From contig NZ_CABVPX010000016.1 of the NCBI RefSeq assembly GCF_902499125.1, positions 62,001 to 126,000 on the forward strand: 64,000 bases of DNA, given 5' to 3'. The notes under the pieces were generated by a model that worked only from the letters and a program-made list of their open reading frames with translations, was not told where the DNA came from and searched no databases. The number at the start of each line of letters is the position of its first letter. Positions within the stretch are counted from its first letter, which is position 1. The position numbers were made by a program, and so were the translations under genes. Of the stretch, positions 54,946-63,637 are shown piece by piece. Origin of the DNA: Burkholderia arboris. GTDB taxonomy: Bacteria > Pseudomonadota > Gammaproteobacteria > Burkholderiales > Burkholderiaceae.

Positions 54946-55889
54946 CGGATACGCATGTGCGCCCCGCCGGACCGGATACCGGGCTTGCGCGGTTCGTGCC
55001 CGATCCCGCGCTGTTTCGCGTGAACGCGTTGCGTGTCGGTGTGGCGCTGGCGGGCGACTGGCTGATGATTGCCGCTGCGTTCGCGGTTGCGATCGCGTTG
55101 CCGCATCCGTTCGTATACGCGTGCGCCGCGATCGCGATCGCGCGCAGCCAGCTAGCGCTCGCGGTCATGATGCATGAAGGCGCGCACGGGTTGCTCGCGC
55201 GGAACCGGCGCGTCAACGACGTGCTGGGGCAACTGGTTGCGGCCGGCCCGCTATGGCTGTCGCTGCGCACGTATCGAGCAGGTCATCTGAAGCATCATCG
55301 CGCGCCGATGCAGGCGGACGATCCCGTCGCGCTGCTGTTCGGCGTGCACGACTATCCGGTGACGCGCGTTCGGCTGATCGGCCGCCTGCTCGCGTATGCG
55401 TGCGGGATCGGTTACGTGACGAGCGTCGTGAAGCTCGCGCGCGGCGCATTCGCGCATGCGTTGCCGAAGGTCGAAAAATCACGCGCGTATGCGGCGTGGG
55501 AGATCGCTTCGATGCTGGCCGGCAACGGCGTGCTGTTCGGCGCGCTCGCGCTGGCCGGCCATCCGCTGCTGTACGTCGCGCTGTGGATCGTGCCGTCCGT
55601 CACGCTGTTGCCGCTCGCCGGGCAGGTGCGCGCGATCTTCGAGCACGCGGGGTTGCCGGCGTGCGCGGACCAGAGCCGCAACGCGCGCACGATCGTCCGG
55701 CGTTCGTGGCAGACGTTCCTGTTCGGCCCGCACGCGATTCATTTCCATATCGAACATCATCTGTTCACGCGGATGCCGTTCCACAACCTGCCGGTCGTGC
55801 ACCGGCAGCTTGCGCAGCTGCAGTTGCTGCCCGACGGCAACCTGTACGCCGGGTACGGTGCGGTGCTGCGGGACGTGAGCGTGCGCTGA
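54942..55889 (+). CDS. Membrane fatty acid desaturase family protein
   Basis: A 315-residue integral membrane di-iron enzyme with the three histidine boxes: HEGAH (with MMHEGAHGLLA), HLKHH (AGHLKHHRAPM) and HIEHH (FHIEHHLFTRMPFHNLP). It has four membrane helices around these boxes. It can be a desaturase or hydroxylase of an acyl or sphingoid chain. The ATG at 54942 overlaps the previous stop. It is the last of the tightly overlapping genes in this operon. Confidence 0.9.
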   Translation: MTDTHVRPAGPDTGLARFVPDPALFRVNALRVGVALAGDWLMIAAAFAVAIALPHPFVYACAAIAIARSQLALAVMMHEGAHGLLARNRRVNDVLGQLVAAGPLWLSLRTYRAGHLKHHRAPMQADDPVALLFGVHDYPVTRVRLIGRLLAYACGIGYVTSVVKLARGAFAHALPKVEKSRAYAAWEIASMLAGNGVLFGALALAGHPLLYVALWIVPSVTLLPLAGQVRAIFEHAGLPACADQSRNARTIVRRSWQTFLFGPHAIHFHIEHHLFTRMPFHNLPVVHRQLAQLQLLPDGNLYAGYGAVLRDVSVR

Positions 55890-55932
55890 CGCAGCGTTCG
55901 ATGCCGCGTGACCATTTTCCGGGAGTAAAAGA

Positions 55933-57087
55933 GTGAGAGTCGATTTCAAGCTGCGAGTGCTGCACCGGGCCGTGCTTTCCGTGGCGCTTGCGATGCTGGC
56001 GGCCGGCGCGTGCGCGCAGACGGAGCTTGCCGCGACGACGTCCGCGACGCCCCCTGCGCCGGCCGTCATTGCGGTCGGTAACGGGCCGGCCGGCATGGCG
56101 TTCGGGCCGGACGGCAAGCGCCTGTACGTCACCAGTAACAGCGACAACACCGTCGCAGTGATCGATGTGGCGGTCGGGCAGCGCATGCGCGACCTCGGCG
56201 AGCGACCGGCCAAGGCGGTGAAGGATGGTTGCCCCGACAATTTCTGCCGCGGGATGGGGGCGACGGGCATCGCGATCGCGGCCGACGAGCGCCATGCATA
56301 TGTCAGTTCGATGCGTCCCGATTCGCTCGCGAAGCTCGACCTCGACAGCGGGCATGTCGACGGCGTCGCGAAGGTGCAGCGCTTCCCGCAGGCGGTCGCG
56401 ATATCGCCGGATGGCGCGCGCGCGTACGTGCTGAACGTGGTCGCCAACTCGGTATCCGTCGTCGATCTCGCGACGTTCCGCTCGCTCGGCAAGCCGATCG
56501 CGCTGAGCGGCGGGAACGCCGGCAACCAGCCGTTCGGACGGCCTGCCGCGCTCGCGCTGTCGGCGGACGGACGGCGCCTGTTCGTCACGAACGGCGTGGC
56601 GGGCGCCATCGACGCATTCGATACGCAGACGCGCGCGCAGGTCGGCACGATCGCCGATGCGGACGCGTTCGACGTGGCGGTCGAACCGGGTTCCGGCGAC
56701 CTGGTCGCGCTGTTTCGCGACGGCATCGCGGCCTACGACGCGAACACGCTGAAGCCGCGCCAGGCCGCCCAGTATTGCCGCGCGCTGACGAGCTACCAAT
56801 TCGCGTTCAGCCCGGACGGTCGCCTGATCGCGTTCAGCCTGCCGCAGGAGAACACGGTGCTGGTCGCCGATCGTGCCACGGGCATGTTGCGCGCCGCCTA
56901 CCGCACCGGCGAATGGCCGCTTGCGCTGGCGTTCAATCCGGACGGCAGCCGGCTCGCGGTGCTCAATGCGAGCCAGGCCGGCAGCGTGTCGCTGTTCGAT
57001 GTACGCGATCCGGGGCGGCTGGCCGACTATGTGGCCGCCAGCGGCGAGCTGTTCTGCCGGCCGGCCGCGCAGGCCGCGGCGCAATGA
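55933..57087 (+). CDS. YVTN-type beta-propeller protein, exported
   Basis: A 384-residue protein with an N-terminal signal peptide (VLSVALAMLAAGACAQ) and about seven propeller repeats: RLYVTSNSDNTVAVIDVA, HAYVSSMRPDSLAKLDLD, RAYVLNVVANSVSVVDLA, RLFVTNGVAGAIDAFD and others. This is the YVTN repeat class. The start is a GTG at 55933 with GGGAG eight bases upstream. It follows the desaturase by 43 bases and could be co-transcribed. A binding or scaffolding role in the periplasm is likely; no catalytic residue is identified. Confidence 0.85.
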   Translation: MRVDFKLRVLHRAVLSVALAMLAAGACAQTELAATTSATPPAPAVIAVGNGPAGMAFGPDGKRLYVTSNSDNTVAVIDVAVGQRMRDLGERPAKAVKDGCPDNFCRGMGATGIAIAADERHAYVSSMRPDSLAKLDLDSGHVDGVAKVQRFPQAVAISPDGARAYVLNVVANSVSVVDLATFRSLGKPIALSGGNAGNQPFGRPAALALSADGRRLFVTNGVAGAIDAFDTQTRAQVGTIADADAFDVAVEPGSGDLVALFRDGIAAYDANTLKPRQAAQYCRALTSYQFAFSPDGRLIAFSLPQENTVLVADRATGMLRAAYRTGEWPLALAFNPDGSRLAVLNASQAGSVSLFDVRDPGRLADYVAASGELFCRPAAQAAAQ

Positions 57088-57164
57088 ATGACAGGAACCG
57101 GCCGGCTTGCCCGCGCAATGCGCGGGCCGGCAGTCGGCGCGAATGGAATGGCAAGGAGACGAAG

Positions 57165-59489
57165 ATGATCCGGAATGCAAACGGGTTCGGTGTGCGCATC
57201 GCGACCTGCGCGGCCGTGGCCGTGCTGCTGAGCGCGTGCAGCAACTTTCCGCTGGCAGGCGGGCCGTCGCTCGAGTGGGTGGCCGGCACGCCCGGCTCGG
57301 AAGGCAATCTCGACGGTGCCGGTACGGCGGCCCGCTTCGCCGGCGACCTGCGGCTGCATGCCGACCGGGACGGCGGCGTGCTCGTGGTGGACCGGTACGC
57401 GTCGACCGTGCGGCATATCGATGCGCAGGGCCATGTGACGACGCTGGCCGGCCGCAGCGGTGTGCGCGCGTATCTGGATGGCGCGTCTGCCGCCGCGCGG
57501 TTCGACCAGCCGGGCGATGCCGTGCGCGCGCCGGACGGCACCGTCTACGTGGCTGACGCCGGCAACGCGCTGGTGCGCGCGATCCGGCCGGACGGCACCG
57601 TTGCCACGATCGCCGGCGTGCCGGGCAAGCCGGGCGATGCCGACGGCCCGCGCGGGATCGGCCAGCTCGATCAACCGGACGCCATCGCGCTGGACGGGCA
57701 GGGCCGGCTCTGGACGCGCGAACGCTATTCGGGCCATGTGCGCATCGTCGGCGCCGACGGCTCGGTGACGACGTGGAAGCAGCCCGACGGCGATTGCACG
57801 CCGTCCGGGATCCGCGCGATTGCGGCGAGCCCGGACGGGGCGATCTGGGTCACCGACGGCAAGACGTTCGGCCGCGTGACGCCGAACGGCTACACGCCGT
57901 TGTCGTCGTGCAAGACGGCCGACGCGCCGGACGATGTCACGGCGGCGGCCGCGTCGGCGCGTGTGCCGCCGGAGCCGGGGCCGGTCGCGGCACTGGCCGG
58001 AAGCGTGCCGTTCATCGGCATGGCACCGGTGAGCGAGAATGACAAGCCGGCCGACGCAAGCGATGCGCGCGACGATCCCGGCTACATCGCGCTTGCGTTC
58101 GATGGAGCGGGACAGATGATTGCGGCCACGGCGCGGTCGATCGCGGTGATCGGTGCCGACGGCAAGCCGGGCGCGACCGTGCGCATCGCACAGCCGGCGT
58201 TGCAGCGCGGGCGCTCGGACGATCGCGACCTGACGTCGCTGGCAATCGACGGATCGGGCCGCAGGCTGGTGGCGACGGGCAGCGGCCAGGTCGTGCTGCA
58301 GGCGGCGCCGGACGGCCGCCTGCTTGCCTACGCGGGCGTGAGCAACCGCAGCGATGCGCGGCTGGTGACCGATGCGGCCGACGCGAAGATCGCGCGGTTG
58401 CCGGGATCGGTCGACGACGATTTCGCGGTGGCCGCCGATGGCACGATCTACTACGTCGACCGGCTGGACGATGCGATCTACCGGATCGCGCCGGACGGCA
58501 AGAGCGAGCTGTGGGCCGGTGCGCCGGACGACAAGGGGCGCAACGACGGGCCGCGCTTGAAGGCGCGTTTCCGCTATCCGTCCGGGCTCGCGCTGGACGC
58601 GTCGGGCAACCTCTATGTCGCCGACAGCGGCAACGCGCGGATCCGTCGTATCGACCCGCAGGGCAACGTGCAGACGGTGAGCGGCAAGGCCAGCGACGAG
58701 ACGCGGGTCGACGGCCCGTTTGCGCAGGCGACGTTCTGGCGGCCGCGCTATCTGCGTTTCGATCGCGATGGCCGCCTGTACGTGCTGGACGACAGCCCGT
58801 ACGTGGCGGGCCGCGGTGCGAGCATCCGCCGGCTCGATTTCTCGACGGGGACGGTCGCGACGGTCGCACGCGAGGCGCAGCAATACAAGATTCCGCGCGA
58901 GGACGTCGAACGCTTCGTCACGAGCAGGCGGATGCCGGGCAGCTACGAGGATCTGGCGGTCGGCCCGCAAGGACAACTCTACGTGTTGAGTCGCGACGTG
59001 ATCTGGCAGATCGACCCGGCGACCGGCGCGCACCGCATCCATTTCCTGCCCGGACCGTGGCCGGCCGCGGAGCACGCGTACTACGGCGCGCTGGCGAACG
59101 CGAAGTCGCGCGACGAGGAAGACCGGCTGACGAACAACCTGATCAGTTGCGACTGGACGTGGTGCATGCCCGACCGGATCGCGGCCGATGCGAGCGGCAA
59201 CGTGTATGTGAGCGACCGCGGAAACCATACCGTCCTGCGGATCGATGCGAAGGGCGATGCGGCGGTGATCGCCGGGCAGCTCGGGTTACGCGGCAATCGG
59301 CCGGGTACGTTGCCGGGGGCGCTGAATCGTCCGGCGGGGATGGTCACCACGCCGAACGGCGATCTGTTCGTCGAGGTCGGTGACGAGGGGATCGTGCGAT
59401 TGCGCGCACCGGGTGCGGCAGCGGCGCAGGTGCCGGTTGCGGCCGCGACGCCGGAGAAGGCCGTGGAGGCGAGTGCGCGACAGCCGTGA
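57165..59489 (+). CDS. NHL-repeat beta-propeller lipoprotein
   Basis: A 774-residue protein with a lipoprotein signal (AVLLSACSNFP; lipobox LSAC) and many NHL repeats, e.g. GTVYVADAGNALVRAI, GNLYVADSGNARIRRID and GNVYVSDRGNHTVLRID. The repeats appear to form two propellers, residues ~30-200 and ~410-760, joined by a less regular region. The start ATG at 57165 has AAGGAG six bases upstream. It follows the YVTN protein by 77 bases and should be anchored to a membrane in the periplasm or at the cell surface. Function unknown. Confidence 0.83.
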   Translation: MIRNANGFGVRIATCAAVAVLLSACSNFPLAGGPSLEWVAGTPGSEGNLDGAGTAARFAGDLRLHADRDGGVLVVDRYASTVRHIDAQGHVTTLAGRSGVRAYLDGASAAARFDQPGDAVRAPDGTVYVADAGNALVRAIRPDGTVATIAGVPGKPGDADGPRGIGQLDQPDAIALDGQGRLWTRERYSGHVRIVGADGSVTTWKQPDGDCTPSGIRAIAASPDGAIWVTDGKTFGRVTPNGYTPLSSCKTADAPDDVTAAAASARVPPEPGPVAALAGSVPFIGMAPVSENDKPADASDARDDPGYIALAFDGAGQMIAATARSIAVIGADGKPGATVRIAQPALQRGRSDDRDLTSLAIDGSGRRLVATGSGQVVLQAAPDGRLLAYAGVSNRSDARLVTDAADAKIARLPGSVDDDFAVAADGTIYYVDRLDDAIYRIAPDGKSELWAGAPDDKGRNDGPRLKARFRYPSGLALDASGNLYVADSGNARIRRIDPQGNVQTVSGKASDETRVDGPFAQATFWRPRYLRFDRDGRLYVLDDSPYVAGRGASIRRLDFSTGTVATVAREAQQYKIPREDVERFVTSRRMPGSYEDLAVGPQGQLYVLSRDVIWQIDPATGAHRIHFLPGPWPAAEHAYYGALANAKSRDEEDRLTNNLISCDWTWCMPDRIAADASGNVYVSDRGNHTVLRIDAKGDAAVIAGQLGLRGNRPGTLPGALNRPAGMVTTPNGDLFVEVGDEGIVRLRAPGAAAAQVPVAAATPEKAVEASARQP

Positions 59490-59652
59490 CGGACGGAGCA
59501 AGCGACGCTTGCAGGCAGCGGTTGCGCTGCGCCGGCGAGCGTCGCTGTCCTGGCAGACCGGCGCGTGACGTCGAACGGTGCGCGGTGCGCTTTCAACGCA
59601 GCGCCCAACGCATTGAGGGAAGGGACGTGTTGTTCGGCAAGGCGACAGACGC

Positions 59653-59677
59653 AAAAAAGCCTCCGCGAGGGAGGCTT
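59653..59677 (-). terminator. Terminator of tRNA-Lys
   Basis: On the minus strand AAGCCTCC pairs with GGAGGCTT around a 5-base loop, followed by a run of six T. It lies 21 bases after the tRNA 3-prime end. Confidence 0.85.
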
Positions 59678-59697
59678 ATTGCACTATCGAAGATAGT

Positions 59698-59774
59698 TGG
59701 TAGGGTGGGAGGGACTCGAACCCTCGACTCTCTGATTAAAAGTCAGATACTCTAACCAACTGAGTTACCACCCC
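59698..59774 (-). tRNA. tRNA-Lys (anticodon UUU)
   Basis: A 77-base cloverleaf on the minus strand. The acceptor arms GGGGTGG and CCACCCT pair (one G-U), the D arm has ACTCAGTTGGTTAGAGT, the anticodon loop is CTTTTAA (anticodon TTT), the T arm has the universal GGTTCGAGTCC core and the 3-prime CCA is encoded. Confidence 0.97.
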
Positions 59775-59839
59775 ACGTTCTTGAAACCTGTTTTGGTTCG
59801 TTGCTTCAACAACTTGGCAAGCGACCCAAAGAGCAAAAG

Positions 59840-59868
59840 ATTATAGCGGCGGGTTGTGAGCCTGTCAA
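59840..59868 (-). promoter_or_regulatory. Consensus sigma-70 promoter of tRNA-Lys
   Basis: Minus strand TTGACA (59868-59863) and TATAAT (59845-59840), both perfect, with exactly 17 bases between them. The tRNA 5-prime end is about 65 bases downstream of the -10. Confidence 0.9.
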
Positions 59869-59875
59869 CAACCCG
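59850..59875. repeat. Inverted repeat across the tRNA-Lys promoter
   Basis: CGGGTTGT (59850-59857) and ACAACCCG (59868-59875) are perfect 8-base arms 10 bases apart. One arm abuts the -35 and the other lies in the spacer. It also sits just after the cpoB stop codon and may act as a 3-prime hairpin of the tol-pal transcript. Confidence 0.6.
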
Positions 59876-59884
59876 TCACGATAA

Positions 59885-60634
59885 TTATTTGATCGTCTCG
59901 AGCTTGCCCTGCGCCGTCTGTGCCGCGTTCGAACCGGCGTACTGCGACACGACCTGCTCGAACGTCTTCTTCGCGGCCGCCTTCTGGCCTTGTTCGAGCT
60001 GGTTCGTCCCGATCGCCACGAGGGCATCGGCCGCACGCGGGTGCTGCGGGAACTTGCTGACGATCCCCTGCCACGTCGCGGTCGACCCGCGGTAGTCACG
60101 CAGCGCGTATTGCGCGTTGCCGTACCAGTACTGCGCGGTCGGCTGATAGGGGCTCTGCGGATACTTCGCGATGAACGCGCGGAACGAAGCCGCGGCCGCC
60201 TTGAAGTTGCCGTTGCGGAACTGCTGTTGCGCCGCATTGAGCGCATCCGTTTCACCCGGCTGCACGGTGCCTTCGACACCATCGATCGTCGCCTGCTGCG
60301 GCTCGAACTTCTTGAGCCGCGTGTCGAGATCCTGGTAGTACTCCTTCTGCTGCCGCTCGAGCGTCGTCAGCCGGTTCGTCAGATCCTCGTTCTCGCCGCG
60401 CAGCGTCGCGACCTGCTGGTTCAGCTGGTCGAGACGGCCGGATTGATCGAGGATCGTACGCTGGGCGGCGGACAACTGGCTCGACAGGTTGTCGGTTTTG
60501 CTGCGCAGATCGAGCACGGCGCGGCGCGCTTCGTTGTCGTCGAACACGCCGGCGTGCGCCGGCGCGGCCGACCACGCCGCGCCGGCGACGCAGAGAGCTG
60601 CGGCTGCACGCAGCCAGGTTACACGGTGCGTCAT
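59885..60634 (-). CDS. cpoB: Cell division coordinator CpoB (YbgF)
   Basis: A 249-residue periplasmic protein. A signal peptide (RAAAALCVAGAAWSAAPAHA) is followed by a coiled coil (residues ~30-110, LSSQLSAAQRTILDQSGRLDQLNQQVATLRGENEDL in parts) and C-terminal tetratricopeptide repeats (LNAAQQQFRNGNFKAAAASFRAFI, TAQYWYGNAQYALRDYRGSTATW, ADALVAIGTNQLEQGQKAAA). CpoB couples Tol-Pal to peptidoglycan synthesis at septation. It is the last gene of the tol-pal operon, 19 bases after pal. Confidence 0.95.
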   Translation of the reverse strand: MTHRVTWLRAAAALCVAGAAWSAAPAHAGVFDDNEARRAVLDLRSKTDNLSSQLSAAQRTILDQSGRLDQLNQQVATLRGENEDLTNRLTTLERQQKEYYQDLDTRLKKFEPQQATIDGVEGTVQPGETDALNAAQQQFRNGNFKAAAASFRAFIAKYPQSPYQPTAQYWYGNAQYALRDYRGSTATWQGIVSKFPQHPRAADALVAIGTNQLEQGQKAAAKKTFEQVVSQYAGSNAAQTAQGKLETIK

Positions 60635-60653
60635 ACGGCGATTCTTCCGTTAC

Positions 60654-61166
60654 TTACTGTTGGTAGACGAGGTCGGCGCGACGGTTCTGCGCCCACGATG
60701 CTTCGTCGTGACCTGCTGCCTGCGGCTTTTCCTTGCCGAGGCTCACGGCTTCCATCTGCGAATCGTTCACGCCGAGCAGTGCCATCGCACGGCGCACGGC
60801 TTCCGCACGTTTCTGGCCCAGCGCGAGGTTGTACTCGCTCGTGCCGCGTTCGTCGGTGTTGCCCTGGATCAGCACGTGGCGCTGCGGGTGGCTCTTCAGG
60901 TACTGAGCGTGCTGCTGCATCAGCGGCTGGTACTCGTCCTTCACCGAATAGCTGTCGAAGTCGAAGTAGATGCTGCGCTTCGCGAGCGGGCTGTTCGGGT
61001 CGTTCAGCGGATCGACGTTCACTTGCGCGACGTTGTCGGCGCTCGGTTGCGTGCTGACTGCACCCGCGTTGTTCGCCTTGTCGTCGAGCTTCACGCCCGA
61101 CTTACATGCGGCGAGCGCGCTGATCATCATCACGGCCAGGGCCAGACGAGCTTTATTCGACATCAT
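60654..61166 (-). CDS. pal: Peptidoglycan-associated lipoprotein
   Basis: A 170-residue outer membrane lipoprotein that ties the outer membrane to peptidoglycan and to TolA/TolB. The signal ends in ISALAACKSG (lipobox LAAC). The OmpA-like domain has IYFDFDSYSVKDEYQPLM and the diaminopimelate-binding run IQGNTDERGTSEYNLALGQKRAEAV. I take the first of two consecutive ATGs (61166), with AAGGAG seven bases upstream; the longer frame to 61205 lacks support. Confidence 0.96.
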   Translation of the reverse strand: MMSNKARLALAVMMISALAACKSGVKLDDKANNAGAVSTQPSADNVAQVNVDPLNDPNSPLAKRSIYFDFDSYSVKDEYQPLMQQHAQYLKSHPQRHVLIQGNTDERGTSEYNLALGQKRAEAVRRAMALLGVNDSQMEAVSLGKEKPQAAGHDEASWAQNRRADLVYQQ

Positions 61167-61183
61167 GGTTACTCTCCTTGTGG

Positions 61184-62479
61184 TCATTGCATGAAGGGCC
61201 CCCACGACGGCTCGCGAACGGAACCGCCCTGGACGGACAGGATTTGCGGCGGCGCGCTGCCGTCGGAGGGCACTGCAGCCAGAACGTTGCGACCACCCGA
61301 CTGGGTAGCGTACAGAAGATACTGGCCGTTTGCCGCGAAGCTCGGCGATTCGTCGCGATTGGTATTCGTGATGGCGTTCGCCGCGCCGGATTGCAGATCC
61401 TGAACGTACAGCTTGAAGCCCCCACCCGTGCGGGAGATGTAAGCGAGCAGCTTGCCGTCCGGGCTCACGCGCGGGCTCGTGTTGTAGCTGCCGGTGAACG
61501 TCACGCGTTGTGCCGCACCGGCGCTTTCACCCTGTGCGGGCATCCGGTAGATTTGCGGCGCACCGCCGCGATCGCTCGTGAAGTAGATCCAGCGGCCGTC
61601 CGGCGAGTAGTACGGCTCGGTATCGATCGAGCTGCTCTGCGTGAGACGGCGCAGGCCGCCGCCGTTCGCGTTGACCGTATAGATTTGCGTATTGCCAGTC
61701 AGCGACAGCGCGACGGCGAGCGTGTTGCTGTCCGGCGACCAGGCCGGTGCGCTGTTGTTGCCCTTCTGGTCGGAGACCATGAAGCGGTGGCCGGTCGGCA
61801 GGTCATGGATGTAGACGATCGGCTTCTTGCGCTCGAACGACACATAAGCGACCTTCGTTCCGTTCGGCGACCACGACGGCGAGATGATCGGTTCGGTGCT
61901 CGACAGCGCGATGCGCGCGTTCTGGCCGTCCGAATCCGAAATCTGCAGCTGGTAGCGGTTGCCGGTCTTGATCACGTACGACAGGCGCGTGGCGAACACG
62001 CCGCGCACGCCGAGCAGCTTCTGGTAGATGTAGTCGGCGATCTTGTGGCCGGCCGTGCGCAGCGTGCTGTCGGTGGCCGTCAGCGACAGGCCGCCGAGGC
62101 TTTGCTGCTTCACGGTGTCGTACAGGATGAAATTGACCTTGTACTGGCCGTTCGCCTCGCGGTTCACGCTGCCGGCGACGAACGCATTCGCGCCCTTGGC
62201 CTTCCATGCGCCGAGGTCGACCGAGGCGGTCTCGGGCACGGGCGTGCTGCCTGCGTCGATGTTGGTGAATTTGCCGCTGCGGGCGAGGTCGGCACGGACG
62301 ATCGACGTGACCTGCTGCGGCAGGTTCGCCTCGTTCGTGAAATTCGCCGTGGCGATGGGGAACTGGGTCGACCCGACACCGGTGATTAGCACGTTGACCT
62401 GGGCGTTAGCGGCGCTGCCCGCCGTAATCAGACACGAGGCCACGAGTGCCCTGAAACCTAGTTTTGTCATCAAACTCAT
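61184..62479 (-). CDS. tolB: Tol-Pal system translocation protein TolB
   Basis: A 431-residue periplasmic beta-propeller that binds Pal and TolA. The signal peptide is [20 protein letters not shown]. The N-terminal domain has [21 protein letters not shown], and the C-terminal six-bladed propeller shows [50 protein letters not shown] and [17 protein letters not shown]. The start ATG at 62479 fits the family; an upstream extension to 62581 is not needed. It precedes pal by 17 bases. Confidence 0.96.
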   Translation of the reverse strand: MSLMTKLGFRALVASCLITAGSAANAQVNVLITGVGSTQFPIATANFTNEANLPQQVTSIVRADLARSGKFTNIDAGSTPVPETASVDLGAWKAKGANAFVAGSVNREANGQYKVNFILYDTVKQQSLGGLSLTATDSTLRTAGHKIADYIYQKLLGVRGVFATRLSYVIKTGNRYQLQISDSDGQNARIALSSTEPIISPSWSPNGTKVAYVSFERKKPIVYIHDLPTGHRFMVSDQKGNNSAPAWSPDSNTLAVALSLTGNTQIYTVNANGGGLRRLTQSSSIDTEPYYSPDGRWIYFTSDRGGAPQIYRMPAQGESAGAAQRVTFTGSYNTSPRVSPDGKLLAYISRTGGGFKLYVQDLQSGAANAITNTNRDESPSFAANGQYLLYATQSGGRNVLAAVPSDGSAPPQILSVQGGSVREPSWGPFMQ

Positions 62480-62587
62480 GCTTCTTGCTTCCCGTATGAC
62501 TTGATCGCTGCGCAACCGCAGAGACAGTAAAAATACCCGATTCGTTCCCGTCTGACAGCGACGCCCGGAGTGTAAGCGCATTTCCTT

Positions 62588-63637
62588 TCACTCCGCCGCC
62601 TTGAAGGTAATCGTAATGTCCGACGGGGTACGACCGTTAGAATCGGGCGGCAACGGGACCGATGCGTGGATCGCATTGACCACGGCTTGATCCCACCCCG
62701 AATTCCCGCTGGAGCGGGAGACCGATGCGCTCAATACGTCACCGGACGGCGTGCACCGAATCTTGACGACGGTGGTCAGGCCTGCTCGCTCGCCGCCCCA
62801 AACGATGTTCGGTTTGACGCGGCGGCGCACCTTGTCGGCATAGCCGGGCGTCGCGGCATTGCCGCCGGAGCCCGTGCCGGTGCCGCTTTTCGCGAGGCCT
62901 TCGCCGCCGCCTTCACCGGCGCCGGACAGGCCCTGCATCTGTGCGAGACGCGCGTTGCGCTCGCGGTCGAGCTTCGCGTTCGCAGCCGCACTGGCCTTCG
63001 CGTGCGCGGCGGCGTCGGCCTTCGCCTTGGCCTGGGCTTCCGCCTTTGCCTTCGCGGCCGCGTCGGCCTTGGCCTTCGCCGCCTGCTGCGCTTCGAGCTG
63101 CGCCTGCTTCTGCTGCTGGAGTTTCTGCTGTTCGAGCTTTTGTTGCTCGGCGAGCTGCTGTTGCTTGAGCTTGTCGGCCTGCTTCTGCTTGTCGCGTTCC
63201 GCGGCTTTCTGCGCGGCGAGTGCGGCGGCCTGCTGTGCCGCGAGCTGCGCGCGCCGGGCTTCGTCTTCCTGCTGAGCTTTCAACTGTTGCGCGCGGCGCT
63301 GCTGATCGAGCAGCGCCTCGCGCGCGGCTGCTTCCTGCTGCCGCTTCTTCTGCTGCAGTGCGATGTCGGCCTGTTCGTCGCGCACCGGGGGAGGGGGCGG
63401 CGCGACCTTCGCGGGCGGCGTCACGACGGGCCGCGGCGCGGCGACGTCGGGCACCTCGGTCCACAGCTCGGCTTCTGCGCCGGCCGGCGTGCTGTTCTGC
63501 CACTGCACGCCATGATAGAGGAACAGGGCGAGCAGCACGTGCATCAGCGCGGCGAGCGCGAATGCGCGCCAGGTGCCGCGCTCGCGGGGAGGCTGAGGCG
63601 GGTAGGCGGAGCTGCGCGTGGATTGCTGCCGGTTCAT
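62588..63637 (-). CDS. tolA: Tol-Pal system protein TolA
   Basis: A 349-residue bitopic inner membrane protein. One helix near residues 24-42 (AFALAALMHVLLALFLYHG) is followed by a Pro-rich stretch, then a long helical domain of Gln/Ala/Lys repeats (residues ~90-225), a Gly/Ser linker, and the C-terminal globular domain (YADKVRRRVKPNIVWGGE, IRCTPSGDVLSASVSRSSGN) that contacts TolB, Pal and, in E. coli, colicins and phage. Its ATG overlaps the tolR stop (ATGA). Confidence 0.95.
   Translation of the reverse strand: MNRQQSTRSSAYPPQPPRERGTWRAFALAALMHVLLALFLYHGVQWQNSTPAGAEAELWTEVPDVAAPRPVVTPPAKVAPPPPPVRDEQADIALQQKKRQQEAAAREALLDQQRRAQQLKAQQEDEARRAQLAAQQAAALAAQKAAERDKQKQADKLKQQQLAEQQKLEQQKLQQQKQAQLEAQQAAKAKADAAAKAKAEAQAKAKADAAAHAKASAAANAKLDRERNARLAQMQGLSGAGEGGGEGLAKSGTGTGSGGNAATPGYADKVRRRVKPNIVWGGERAGLTTVVKIRCTPSGDVLSASVSRSSGNSGWDQAVVNAIHASVPLPPDSNGRTPSDITITFKAAE

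Noticed and set aside
63000..63320. Repetitive sequence in tolA as a tandem repeat or recombination site
   Set aside because: It is the normal Ala/Gln/Lys-rich helical domain of TolA; the repeats follow from amino-acid composition.
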